From: a virus
Reading direction: 5' to 3' (one strand)
Length of the DNA stretch: 52,335 nucleotides
IMG/VR virus record: IMGVR_UViG_3300020439_000007
Span: 1 to 52,335 of that record
A program made the translations under genes and the position numbers. Under the pieces are notes generated by a model. It was not told the DNA's origin. It saw nothing but the letters and a program-made list of their open reading frames with translations, and ran no database searches. Shown in pieces: positions 29,417 through 37,470 of the stretch; position 1 is the stretch's first letter, and each line of letters starts with the position of its first letter.

Positions 29417-30391
29417 ATGTTTGATCATTTTTATCACCAGATTTTTAGGAAGACGGTGATTGCGTTTGGAACTTTGTTCAATGGGATTGAAATCAATAGG
29501 GATGGTAATGAGATTATTAAAGTCCCTCTTGCATATGGACCCACTCAAAAATTCTTAGCAAGACTAGAGCAGCAACCTGATCTGAATAAACCAATTCAGA
29601 TTAGTCTCCCAAGAATGTCATTTGAGTTCACTGGGGTGTCCTATGACAATAGTCGCAAATTAGCGACTACACAAGCATATGCTGTAGCACCCAGAACAAA
29701 TAAAACAGATATTAAAAAAATGTTCTTTCCTGTGCCATATAATATGGCATTTGAGTTGAACATCATGACACTTTTAAATGATGACGCTCTTCAAATCGTA
29801 GAACAAATATTACCATACTTTCAACCAAATTTTAATCTGTCAATTGATTTAATTGAGTCTATTGGTGAAAAAAGAGATATTCCAATTACATTAGAGAGTG
29901 TATCCTTCGAGGACAATTACGAGGGAGATTATACATCTAGAAGAGTATTATTGTATACTCTAAAGTTTACTGCAAAGACATTCCTGTTTGGTCCTGTACC
30001 AGACAGCAGCAAGGACATCATCTCCAGAGTTTCTGTTGGATTGGGTGCTGGAGATCCAAGTCCAGAAGCAAGAAGGTCTATTACATATACAACTCCTGTT
30101 GCTACAAAAGCATACAACGGAAATGTTATTACAAACCTGGCAGAAGATTTATCTGCTGCTAGTAACTTGATTAAGATCAATGATGATCAAAACATTCCAG
30201 TAAGATCCTATATCACTATTGATGATGAGACAATGTATGTCAAGAAGAAGGATGGTGGTGAGTTAACAGTTACTCGTGGAATGTATAGAACTACAGCGGT
30301 TGAGCACGTTGAGGGTGCTGGTGTTATGTTAATTACCAGTGCTGACAATTCAGCAATCGAAGCTGGTGATGATTTTGGGTTTAGTGGGTAA
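29417..30391 (+). CDS. gp15: Tail terminator / sheath stabiliser gp15
   Basis: 324 residues against 272 in T4. T4 gp15 forms the hexameric ring that caps the finished tail and joins it to the neck. Support: FDHFYHQIFRKTVIAFGTLF, the typical gp15 start, then NGIEINRDG, VPLAYGPTQKFLARLEQQ (~residues 36-53), YNMAFELNIMTLLNDDALQI and LYTLKFTAKTFLFGP (~184-198). The extra C-terminal ~90 residues hold a DDETMYVKKKDGGELTVTRG...EHVEG unit that also occurs in the giant and the 2550-residue protein. A good Shine-Dalgarno (AGGAGA) precedes the ATG. Confidence 0.92.
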   Translation: MFDHFYHQIFRKTVIAFGTLFNGIEINRDGNEIIKVPLAYGPTQKFLARLEQQPDLNKPIQISLPRMSFEFTGVSYDNSRKLATTQAYAVAPRTNKTDIKKMFFPVPYNMAFELNIMTLLNDDALQIVEQILPYFQPNFNLSIDLIESIGEKRDIPITLESVSFEDNYEGDYTSRRVLLYTLKFTAKTFLFGPVPDSSKDIISRVSVGLGAGDPSPEARRSITYTTPVATKAYNGNVITNLAEDLSAASNLIKINDDQNIPVRSYITIDDETMYVKKKDGGELTVTRGMYRTTAVEHVEGAGVMLITSADNSAIEAGDDFGFSG

Positions 30392-30396
30392 TTTGT

Positions 30397-30819
30397 ATGA
30401 GTGACAAGTTTAAGGATCTTAACGATACATTTGACGTGGAAGCGGAGATTGTAAAACCCGAGAAGGAGAAGAAGGAGATAACAAAACCTTCAGAATCTGA
30501 AGATGTAACTAAGGATTATGAATACACGAGAGGTAACCTCTATTCCATCATTGAGAAGGGACAAGAGGCGTTGGATACTGCGTTGGAACTCGCCCAAGAC
30601 AGTGGACAAGCAAGACAGTTTGAAGTCGTCGGACAGTTAATTAAAAACGTTGCTGATGCAACTGACAAATTACTTGATCTTCAGAAGAAGTTGAAGGACT
30701 TGGATGCCGATGAAAAGGGTCCTACAAATGTGACTAATAATGCAATGTTCTTCGGATCTACTGCAGAGTTATCAAAGATGCTTAAGCAGCAAGCTAAAAA
30801 TCTAAACGAAGATAAATAG
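30397..30819 (+). CDS. gp16: Small terminase subunit gp16
   Basis: 140 residues (T4: 164). gp16 recognises concatemeric DNA and regulates the gp17 packaging motor. The protein has an acidic, disordered N-terminus (EAEIVKPEKEKKEITKPS), a helical core starting YEYTRGNLYSIIEKGQEALD (residues ~47-66), then LELAQDSGQARQFEVVGQLI and a long coiled-coil-like helix through KLLDLQKKLKDLDADEKG. The C-terminal FGSTAELSKMLKQ element is usual in gp16 of cyanophages. It starts 5 bases after gp15. Unlike in T4, gp17 is not next: about 4.8 kb of basic protein genes intervene. Its last codons contain a late promoter motif. Confidence 0.88.
   Translation: MSDKFKDLNDTFDVEAEIVKPEKEKKEITKPSESEDVTKDYEYTRGNLYSIIEKGQEALDTALELAQDSGQARQFEVVGQLIKNVADATDKLLDLQKKLKDLDADEKGPTNVTNNAMFFGSTAELSKMLKQQAKNLNEDK
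30813..30818 (+). promoter_or_regulatory. Putative late promoter (GATAAATA) at the end of gp16
   Basis: GATAAATAG overlaps the last two codons and the stop of gp16, 21 bases before the ATG at 30840. It is a close match to the late promoter core and would start the basic internal-protein module. Only a 5-bp stem (GAAAA/TTTTC) is seen downstream, with no promoter-embedding inverted repeat. Confidence 0.55.
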
Positions 30820-30839
30820 AAAAAAAGTGTTTTCTAGAG

Positions 30840-33800
30840 ATGCCTAGTTTTGAAATCAACCCTAACGCGAAGAAGGGTTCCGAGAGAGATAAGAAACTCC
30901 AGAATAGAGCAGACGCTGGCGGTGTTGAAGGAAGAACTGCTGCAAAGATGCTGCAAAAGAAAGGTAAAGGACCTTCCCTCCCTGGACGCACTCAAGACAT
31001 GAAAAAAGTGTCTGAAGAGGAAGTCGTACCTGGTATCAAACTTGTTGATGTCATTCTCGGTGAAGAGAAGTGTGGTAAGGGTATGTACTACTGCTACACT
31101 GATAAGAAGTGTAAGAAGATGCCTGAGGGTCTTAAGATGACTGCACGCTTTGGTGGCGGTGGTCATGAACCCCAAGAAGTTGGCATTGACAAACCTGTAG
31201 AAGGTGGTGAAGGTGGCAACGGCGGTAATGGTGGTGGACCTAGTGAATCCGTCTCCATTGAAGATGCTTTTGGTAACAAGTTTATGGAAGTGGTTGATCT
31301 GATCAAACCAGAAGATATTACTGAGAAGTGCTGGAAGGGATATAAGAAAAAAGGAATGAAGACAATGTTTGGTAAGAGATATCCAAACTGCGTCAAAGCA
31401 AATGAAGAAAATGAAACTGTTGATGAAGGTAATCAACCGCAAGCGGGCGACAACGAGAGGAAAATGGCAAAGATGGGAGCAGAGCGTCAGAACGCTGTTG
31501 CCAAACTGATGCAGAGCAAGGAAATGCAAAAGCGTTTTGATGCTGCTATTGATAAGAAGATTAAGAAAGAAAAAGAAGAACAGGCGAAAAGAATGAGAGG
31601 TGAAGAAGTGGAAGTTGATGAAAAGTATCAGGGAATGTATCAGTCTCCTGCTCCCACTCATAATAGATTAAAGAGTAGTGATGAAAAAGCACGTATGTCT
31701 CCTGGTCGTCGTGCAATGGCAAAGTCTGATGAACTTGAAAAGTCTCAACCTGGATCTAAGAGAGCAAAAGCACAGAAGAAGGCATCAATGCAAATGGCAC
31801 GCAACTTCAAGTCTGCTAGAGACACTAAAGAAGAAGTGAATGTTGATGAAGCAGTAAGACTTCAAGCAGAATATGGTAACCTCTTAGCAGTTGTTGTCAT
31901 GTGGAGAGGTAGATCTCTCATGATCAAAATGTTCTTCCCTCAGGCATCCATGCCTAAGAGAGAAGATGTTCAAAGAGAAATTGAAAAAGTCTATCCTGGT
32001 GGTAAGGTAACCCACTTCCATAGAACTGATCTTCCAAGTGAGTATTCTCCCCATAATGCTCCTATTGTAAGAGTACAAAAGGAAGAGGCAGAATGTGCAG
32101 GAACTCCAAAAGGTAAGGACTGTCCCGTTCATGGTCAGAAGTGCTGCCCAAATCTCTCTGAGGAAGAGGTAGATGAGGCAGCGGGAGAGAAGGATGCTTG
32201 CTATCACAAGGTAAAATCACGCTACAGTGTTTGGCCAAGTGCATATGCTTCTGGTGCATTAGTTAAGTGCCGCAAGAAAGGTGCTAAGAACTGGGGCAAC
32301 AAAACCAAGAAAGAAGAGTTTGAGTATGAACTCAATGAAGGTTGGGTAGCAAACACTGCTGCTAAGGCTTTTGTTGAGGAAGGTCTCAATGAAGAGGGTG
32401 TTGCAATTCTCATCGAAGAGATGGGTCTTGAATCCTTTGTTGAGTTTGTTTATGATCTTGGTGAAGATACAATGCTCTCCGAAGCAAGAGCAGGTGGCGT
32501 TAGAGTAGAGCCAGTAACCAAGGGTGGCAAAGCAGTAGGTTCACTCAAAGGTGGTCCTAAAGCAGCAGCAATTAAGAGACTTCGTAAGGAGAAGCAGGCA
32601 AGAAGAGACGCTGAGTCTGGTAGTTCCAAACCATCTGGAATGAAGGCAGCACTCAAGAGTCAGTCCGACAGAGCGAAGGCAGTCAAGAGTGCTAAGAGTC
32701 AGCAACCTAAGAAGAGAGGTCTTCTTGATAAGGTTGCTAAGACAGTCCTTGACGGTATGGATCGTCACAACAAAGCAATGAAAAAAGCGAAGGGTGACAT
32801 CGAAACCACCAAAAAAGTTGCTAAGAAAGCAGGTAAAGCAGCAAAGAGTTTTGGATCTGGATTTGTCTCTGGAGTAAAGACCGCAGGCAAAGTTGCTAAG
32901 GCAGGATATAAAATGGCAACCGAGGAGGAAGACCGCCTGGGAAAGTCTGATTTGGATGAGGCAACCCCTCGTCCAAAAGCGACACAAAGGGGTAAGATCT
33001 CTAAAGCAGAAGCGCAAAAGCGTCAGGCACGAGCAGATAGAAGAGCGGCAGCACAAGAGCGCCGTGATGATAAAGCAAAGGCAGGTATTGATGCTCTGAT
33101 TGGTTCTGATGCAGACCGTAAAGCAGCTGCGGCAGCAAGAGCAAATCCTGAAGGCCAAAGACAAAAAGCACTAAAGAGAACCATTGCCGATAGAATGGCA
33201 AAGGGTGCAAAAGATAATAAATTAGGTGAAAAGTTAAATCTTAAAAAGGCAGATATGGGAGAAGTCATTGACGACTTCTATGATTCTGATGCTCCTCAAT
33301 TTAAAGGCAAGTCCAAAGAGAAGCGTCGTCAGATGGCAATTGCTGCCAAACTGCAGGCGAATGAAAATCGTTTTGCTTCTCATGGTGGAAAAGATACCGA
33401 TGCTGGGTCTGCTTATGCAAAACCAAGCAAAGGTGGAAACAAGAAAGGTGTTTACACTTTAAAAGGTAAAGACGGCAAACCTTTGTTTGATAAGAATGAA
33501 GCAATTGATCTCAAGAAGAAGTCTTCTGAGAGAAAGTTAAATACTAATCCAGGAGAAAAACCAGAGTCTGCTAAGGAGTATCGTAAGAACTCCGAACCTC
33601 TGAGAAAGCATCGTGAGAAGTTTGGTGACCTTGCTAAAGAAGATTGGCAGTCTGTCAATCGTAAGGACAAGACCGATGGTCTGAGTCAGAAGGCAGTCAA
33701 TGCTTATCGTAAAGAGAACCCAGGTTCTAAACTGAAGACTGCTGTCACCAAGAAACCTTCTGAACTTAAGAAGGGATCCAAAGATGCTAAGCGTAGATCT

Positions 33801-33911
33801 TCATTTTGTTCCAGGATGAAGGGTATGAAGAAGAGACTGACCTCTGCAAAAACTGCAAGAGATCCAGACTCCAGAATCAACAAAGCACTCCGTCGTTGGA
33901 ATTGTAACTGA
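30840..33911 (+). CDS. Large basic mosaic structural protein, 1023 aa (probable capsid-internal)
   Basis: Rich in Lys/Arg/Ala/Glu, mostly disordered or helical. Embedded are short Cys-containing units: EKCGKGMYYCYTDKKCKK (~residues 75-92), EKCWKGYKKKGMKTMFGKRY ending PNC (~162-184), CAGTPKGKDCPVHGQKCC (~419-436), ACYHKVKSRYSVWPSAYASG...VKC (~453-480), and the C-terminus SFCSRMKGMKKRLTSAKTAR...RWNCN. A small alpha/beta unit (GNLLAVVVMWRGRSLMIKMF, ~345-365) is also present. From memory, such CYHKVKSRY and SFCxRMxGMKKxLTSAKTA modules occur in cyanophages and giant algal viruses. Several L/I-x-E or similar sites (for example TMLSE-ARAGG) could be cut by gp21. Charge, location between terminase genes and the following CTS-bearing genes suggest a packaged DNA-associated protein; this is inference. 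Confidence 0.7.
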   Translation: MPSFEINPNAKKGSERDKKLQNRADAGGVEGRTAAKMLQKKGKGPSLPGRTQDMKKVSEEEVVPGIKLVDVILGEEKCGKGMYYCYTDKKCKKMPEGLKMTARFGGGGHEPQEVGIDKPVEGGEGGNGGNGGGPSESVSIEDAFGNKFMEVVDLIKPEDITEKCWKGYKKKGMKTMFGKRYPNCVKANEENETVDEGNQPQAGDNERKMAKMGAERQNAVAKLMQSKEMQKRFDAAIDKKIKKEKEEQAKRMRGEEVEVDEKYQGMYQSPAPTHNRLKSSDEKARMSPGRRAMAKSDELEKSQPGSKRAKAQKKASMQMARNFKSARDTKEEVNVDEAVRLQAEYGNLLAVVVMWRGRSLMIKMFFPQASMPKREDVQREIEKVYPGGKVTHFHRTDLPSEYSPHNAPIVRVQKEEAECAGTPKGKDCPVHGQKCCPNLSEEEVDEAAGEKDACYHKVKSRYSVWPSAYASGALVKCRKKGAKNWGNKTKKEEFEYELNEGWVANTAAKAFVEEGLNEEGVAILIEEMGLESFVEFVYDLGEDTMLSEARAGGVRVEPVTKGGKAVGSLKGGPKAAAIKRLRKEKQARRDAESGSSKPSGMKAALKSQSDRAKAVKSAKSQQPKKRGLLDKVAKTVLDGMDRHNKAMKKAKGDIETTKKVAKKAGKAAKSFGSGFVSGVKTAGKVAKAGYKMATEEEDRLGKSDLDEATPRPKATQRGKISKAEAQKRQARADRRAAAQERRDDKAKAGIDALIGSDADRKAAAAARANPEGQRQKALKRTIADRMAKGAKDNKLGEKLNLKKADMGEVIDDFYDSDAPQFKGKSKEKRRQMAIAAKLQANENRFASHGGKDTDAGSAYAKPSKGGNKKGVYTLKGKDGKPLFDKNEAIDLKKKSSERKLNTNPGEKPESAKEYRKNSEPLRKHREKFGDLAKEDWQSVNRKDKTDGLSQKAVNAYRKENPGSKLKTAVTKKPSELKKGSKDAKRRSSFCSRMKGMKKRLTSAKTARDPDSRINKALRRWNCN

Positions 33912-34438
33912 TGAAAACATTTAGAGACTTCATGACAGAGGCAAAGGATGAGACCGAAATTGGTGCTCATACTGGAGAACTGGTGCCTAAGAAAAAAATG
34001 TCTGCTGCAAAGCGACATGAGTTTGAAAAGAAGAGAAGAGAGAACCTAAAGAAAAAACCTGGAGATGCTCCTGGTGACAATAAGTTGATTAATGCACTTA
34101 GAGACAAAGCAAAGAGAGAGGGTAATTATGCTGAAGAGCGAGTCCAAGAGGGGAACAAAAGTGGTGATTCTTCTCTGCGTGACTGGTTTGGCAAGAGTCG
34201 CTCTTCTGATGGCACCCCTGGTTGGGTTCAGTTGGGCGGTAAATACTCAGGAAAACCCTGTGCAAGACAACCTGGACAAAAGACCAAACCCAAGTGTGGT
34301 TCTTCAAAAATGAAGCGCAACCTCTCCAAGAAGGAAGAGGATAGTGCATTCAGAAGAAAGAATCGACAGGATGGTAATCCAGATCGTAAGGGTAAAGCAA
34401 TTAACGTCGCTACTGAAAAGAAGAGGAAGAAAAAATGA
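33911..34438 (+). CDS. Basic internal-protein-like protein with capsid targeting sequence, 175 aa
   Basis: ATG overlaps the upstream stop (TGATG). The N-terminus MKTFRDFMTEAKDETEIGAH closely resembles the T4 capsid targeting sequence (IPIII begins MKTYQEFIAE), which sends internal proteins into the prohead core and is removed by gp21 after the Glu. Here a cut would fall after FMTE (residue 10). The rest is very basic. A unit at about residues 85-125 (SSLRDWFGKSRSSDGTPGWV, then GKYSGKPCARQPGQ, then KCGSSKMKRNLSKKEED) is a known small module of phage and large DNA virus proteins, from memory. The tail is KKRKKK. A capsid-packaged, DNA-binding, possibly injected protein is the best reading. The next gene overlaps it by ATGA. 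Confidence 0.7.
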   Translation: MKTFRDFMTEAKDETEIGAHTGELVPKKKMSAAKRHEFEKKRRENLKKKPGDAPGDNKLINALRDKAKREGNYAEERVQEGNKSGDSSLRDWFGKSRSSDGTPGWVQLGGKYSGKPCARQPGQKTKPKCGSSKMKRNLSKKEEDSAFRRKNRQDGNPDRKGKAINVATEKKRKKK

Positions 34439-35055
34439 AGACTTTTAGAGAGTTTATGTACGAAGAGGATAACTTCGGACAAGCTAAAAAAGTAATGCGT
34501 AAGCATAGTGACAGATTAAAAAAACTCCATCGTCAAATTGACAAAGGAAGTGGCAGTGGAGAAGACGTTAATGAAGACAAGAGAGAAGAGAAAGCAAGAA
34601 GATCTGAATTAGCAAAGAAACATGGAATTGACATGACTAAGCCTGGAGCACGGGCAAAGTTAACACGTCTAATGAAGGCAGATACCATCTCTAAAAAGAG
34701 AAAGGAAAGTGGTGATGTTAGAACTGATAAAGAAGTAAGAAAAGACAACGCTGCCAATAGAAAGGCAATTGATGCCACCAGACAACAGTTAGGGCAGTCT
34801 AAAACTAAAAAGGGGACTGAGAGGAGAAGACAAGTTGATAAAAAGTTGGATAACTTCAGAAAAGAACTCAGAAGTTCCGATAAACCTGCTGAAGCACCAC
34901 CAACTAGACAAAAGGTTAGAGTACAAGTTGGTACAAAAGTAGATAAACCTGCTGAAGGACCAAAGACTGGTAGAAACAAACCAACTGCTGCAAAGCGTGC
35001 TGATAGGAAGTCTTATGAGGCACAACAGCGTAGAAACGCCAAGGAGGATTCCTGA
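34435..35055 (+). CDS. Second basic internal-protein-like protein with capsid targeting sequence, 206 aa
   Basis: Starts by a 4-base ATGA overlap with the gene before it. The N-terminus MKTFREFMYEEDNFGQAKKV repeats the MKTFRxFMxE targeting-type motif of its neighbour, with a predicted gp21 cut after residue 10. The mature part is highly charged and helical (KVMRKHSDRLKKLHRQIDKG, EKARRSELAKKHGIDM, KPGARAKLTRLMKADTISKK) and ends in a Pro/Lys-rich disordered tail with two KPAEG/KPAEA copies. It has no cysteine or catalytic motif. It is probably a second packaged DNA-associated protein. Apart from the first 10 residues it shows little likeness to the gene upstream, so the shared part is probably a signal and not a duplication of the whole gene. 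Confidence 0.68.
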   Translation: MKTFREFMYEEDNFGQAKKVMRKHSDRLKKLHRQIDKGSGSGEDVNEDKREEKARRSELAKKHGIDMTKPGARAKLTRLMKADTISKKRKESGDVRTDKEVRKDNAANRKAIDATRQQLGQSKTKKGTERRRQVDKKLDNFRKELRSSDKPAEAPPTRQKVRVQVGTKVDKPAEGPKTGRNKPTAAKRADRKSYEAQQRRNAKEDS

Positions 35056-35330
35056 TGCAAGTAGTAAAACTTTTAGGTGAATCAACACAGGTAAATGCAG
35101 GGTCTGGGTCATCAGTACCAAGTATCGATGGTATTGGTGCTCAATATGTAATGATTCAACACAGTCACTCTTCTGATCGTTTAGTAGAAATAAGAACTGG
35201 TGCAGGCGTCACGACAGGATCTATGCATATGACAGGTAAAGATCCTGTTATTATTCATAAAGAGAGAACAGATTTAGTTTATTCTACTGCCAGTGACGTA
35301 TATGCTACTTCAGTAGTGTATCAAGGATAA
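35055..35330 (+). CDS. Small beta-type protein A, 91 aa
   Basis: ATG overlaps the previous stop (TGATG). It begins MQVVKLLGESTQVNAGSGSS and alternates short strands (QYVMIQHS, LVEIRTGAGVTTGSM, PVIIHKERTDLVYS, VYATSVVYQG), a pattern typical of small all-beta virion proteins. It has no cysteine, signal or membrane span. It shares general architecture with the next gene (LLGE/ILGD-x-T start, V-x-I/V-x-L strands, VIIH/VLIH), so the two may be diverged paralogues. Such pairs of about 90-residue genes beside gp17 are common in cyanophages, from memory. A capsid decoration or tail-associated role is possible but unproven. Confidence 0.65.
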   Translation: MQVVKLLGESTQVNAGSGSSVPSIDGIGAQYVMIQHSHSSDRLVEIRTGAGVTTGSMHMTGKDPVIIHKERTDLVYSTASDVYATSVVYQG

Positions 35331-35333
35331 ATA
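35328..35333 (+). promoter_or_regulatory. Putative late promoter (GATAAATA) at the end of gene 35055-35330
   Basis: GGATAAATAAAAATAAAAC overlaps the stop of the preceding gene, 20 bases before the ATG at 35353. It is a good late promoter core match in an A-rich context, and would serve the small beta protein and perhaps gp17. Confidence 0.55.
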
Positions 35334-35352
35334 AAAATAAAACTATAGAACA

Positions 35353-35610
35353 ATGAAGATCTTAGGAGATGCCACTGCATTAGCAACAGGCACAACAAAA
35401 TTTACATCAGCAACTGCGGTATGGGTGTCTAATACTGATACCAGCGCATCTACTGTGACTCTTCGTAACGCTGCTGATGACGCCAATCTCGGATCTATAA
35501 GTGTCCCTGCATCAAGTGGAGTTTTAATTCATTTGATTGCTGGTCAAGGTTTGAGAGGAGCAGCAACTCTTTTAGGAACACAAGTTGGTGGGTCTGAAAC
35601 TGGACTTTGA
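35353..35610 (+). CDS. Small beta-type protein B, 85 aa
   Basis: Begins MKILGDATALATGTTKFTSA. It is made of short strands (TAVWVSNTDTSASTVTLRNA, LGSISVPASSGVLIHLIAGQ) with a Gly/Ala-rich end (LRGAATLLGTQVGGSETGL). It is neutral, with no cysteine and no membrane segment. It resembles the gene before it in the start (K-I/L-L-G-x-x-T) and in strand order, suggesting an old duplication. It lies between a late promoter (35328-35333) and gp17, whose ATG is 20 bases downstream. Function unknown; a minor virion component is the likeliest reading. Confidence 0.65.
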   Translation: MKILGDATALATGTTKFTSATAVWVSNTDTSASTVTLRNAADDANLGSISVPASSGVLIHLIAGQGLRGAATLLGTQVGGSETGL

Positions 35611-35629
35611 ATACTTAATTAATTGAATT

Positions 35630-37276
35630 ATGGCTGTTGATCATTATCTTGGTAATCCCCTTCTAAAAAAAGCAAATACAACTCAAGAATTTACAGAAGA
35701 ACAAGTTCTTGAGTTTGCAAAGTGTATTGATGATCCAGTCTACTTTGCAATGAACTATATCCAGATTGTTACTCTGGATTATGGTCTGCAAAATTTCAAA
35801 CCATATGAATTCCAAAAGGTTATGTTGGATCGATTCCATCATAACCGATTTAACATATGTAAACTACCCCGACAGTCTGGTAAGTCAACGATTGTTGTGT
35901 CTTACCTTCTTCACTATGCAATCTTTAACGACAACGTAAATATTGCAATCCTTGCTAACAAGGCGTCTACTGCTAAAGACCTGTTAGATAGATTGCAGAC
36001 TGCATATGAGAATTTACCTCGCTGGTTACAGCAGGGTGTTTTGACCTGGAACAAAGCATCTCTTGAATTAGAGAACGGGTCAAAGATTATTGCTGCATCA
36101 ACATCAGCATCTGCTGTTCGTGGTGGATCTTATAACATCATCTTCCTGGACGAATTTGCGTTCGTTGCAAATCACATCGCTGATCAATTCTTCAGTTCAG
36201 TATATCCTACAATTTCATCTGGTAAAAATACCAAAGTTATTATCGTGAGCACGCCTCACGGTATGAATCACTTCTATAAACTCTGGCATGATGCAGAGCG
36301 AGAGAAGAACGAATATATTCCGACAGAAGTTCACTGGAGTGATGTTCCAGGTAGAGATGAGAAGTGGAAGAAGCAGACGATTGCAAACACTTCTGAGCAA
36401 CAGTTCAAAGTTGAGTTTGAGTGTGAATTTCTCGGATCTGTTGACACTCTGATTGCTCCAAGCAAATTAAGAACGATGGTTTATGAACAACCATCAATAT
36501 CACACCAAGGATTAGATGTATTTACGGATGTAATACCTGATCACAATTATGTAATCTCTGTTGACGTTGCAAGAGGAGTCGGTGGTGACTACTCTGCATT
36601 TACTGTTATTGACATCACATCATTTCCACACCAATTAGTATGTAAGTATAGAAATAATGAAATCAAACCGATGCTATTCCCCAGCATCATTAAAGAAGTA
36701 GCGGATAATTATAATAAAGCATATGTATTATGTGAAGTCAATGATGTTGGAGATCAGGTTGCTGCAATTCTAAACTTTGACTTAGAATATGAAAATGTTC
36801 TGATGTGTTCTATGAGAGGCAGAGCGGGACAGATTGTTGGTCAAGGATTCTCTGGTAAGAAGACACAACTTGGTGTCAAGATGTCTAAGACTGTTAAGAA
36901 GGTTGGATGCTTGAACCTTAAGACTTTGATTGAAGAAGATAAGTTGATCTTCAAGGACTATGATGTCATTGCAGAACTTACTACATTCATTCAAAAGCAC
37001 AATTCATTTGAGGCAGAAGATGGATGTAATGATGACTTAGCAATGTGTTTGGTTATCTATGCCTGGTTAGTTCAGCAAGATTACTTTAAAGAATTAACTG
37101 ATCAGGATGTTCGTAAGAGATTATATGAAGAGCAGAAAAATCAAATAGAACAAGACATGGCACCATTTGGTTTTATTGAAGATGGTTTAGATTCAACTTC
37201 ATTTGTAGATGCAGATGGTGATCGTTGGCATACTGATGAGTATGGCGATATGTCTTACATGTGGGATTATAGATAA
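35630..37276 (+). CDS. gp17: Large terminase subunit gp17 (packaging ATPase-nuclease)
   Basis: 548 residues against 610 in T4. It pumps DNA into the prohead through the gp20 portal and cuts the concatemer. The ATPase domain shows Walker A LPRQSGKST (K85), Walker B NIIFLDEF (D174, catalytic E175) and a coupling motif VSTPHG (~207-212). The nuclease domain has an RNase H-type acid set: VISVDVARGVGGDYSAF (D312), VLCEVNDVGD (E369, D372) and DGCNDDLAMC (D468/D469). N-terminal QIVTLDYGLQNFKPYEFQ is the usual adenine-binding region of T4-like terminases. There is no intein or frameshift. The next mini-gene overlaps its stop (TAATG). Confidence 0.96.
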   Translation: MAVDHYLGNPLLKKANTTQEFTEEQVLEFAKCIDDPVYFAMNYIQIVTLDYGLQNFKPYEFQKVMLDRFHHNRFNICKLPRQSGKSTIVVSYLLHYAIFNDNVNIAILANKASTAKDLLDRLQTAYENLPRWLQQGVLTWNKASLELENGSKIIAASTSASAVRGGSYNIIFLDEFAFVANHIADQFFSSVYPTISSGKNTKVIIVSTPHGMNHFYKLWHDAEREKNEYIPTEVHWSDVPGRDEKWKKQTIANTSEQQFKVEFECEFLGSVDTLIAPSKLRTMVYEQPSISHQGLDVFTDVIPDHNYVISVDVARGVGGDYSAFTVIDITSFPHQLVCKYRNNEIKPMLFPSIIKEVADNYNKAYVLCEVNDVGDQVAAILNFDLEYENVLMCSMRGRAGQIVGQGFSGKKTQLGVKMSKTVKKVGCLNLKTLIEEDKLIFKDYDVIAELTTFIQKHNSFEAEDGCNDDLAMCLVIYAWLVQQDYFKELTDQDVRKRLYEEQKNQIEQDMAPFGFIEDGLDSTSFVDADGDRWHTDEYGDMSYMWDYR

Positions 37277-37470
37277 TGGATACCAAACGTCAGGTTATAA
37301 ACCTAATAAAGATTGTCATTCTATTCCAGTTAGGAATAGTTGGCGTAACTATAGTAGGATGCTTCCTTCCCATGGTCAATAAATGTGACTCTGACACTAA
37401 ACAGCACATTGCTAATATGATGACAGTTATTACAACATCAACGTTTGCATTGTATGCAGCAGAAAAATAA
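37276..37470 (+). CDS. Small membrane protein, 64 aa
   Basis: ATG shares a base with the gp17 stop (TAATG), indicating coupled translation. One strong hydrophobic segment (residues ~9-32: LIKIVILFQLGIVGVTIVGC) is followed by a polar loop with NKCDSDTKQHIAN and a second moderately hydrophobic stretch (MMTVITTSTFALYAAEK). It is basic before the first segment (MDTKRQ), so the N-terminus probably stays in the cytoplasm. The size and possible two-segment layout allow a holin-like or membrane-anchoring role, but the sequence does not decide, and no lysis gene is next to it. From memory it resembles a short membrane protein often found right after gp17 in cyanophages. Confidence 0.65.
   Translation: MDTKRQVINLIKIVILFQLGIVGVTIVGCFLPMVNKCDSDTKQHIANMMTVITTSTFALYAAEK

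Noticed and set aside
30834-31661. Antisense 275-codon frame opposite the basic 1023-residue gene
   Set aside because: Phe/Leu/Ser-rich translation is what the complement of Lys/Glu/Ala codons gives; no family resemblance or start signal.
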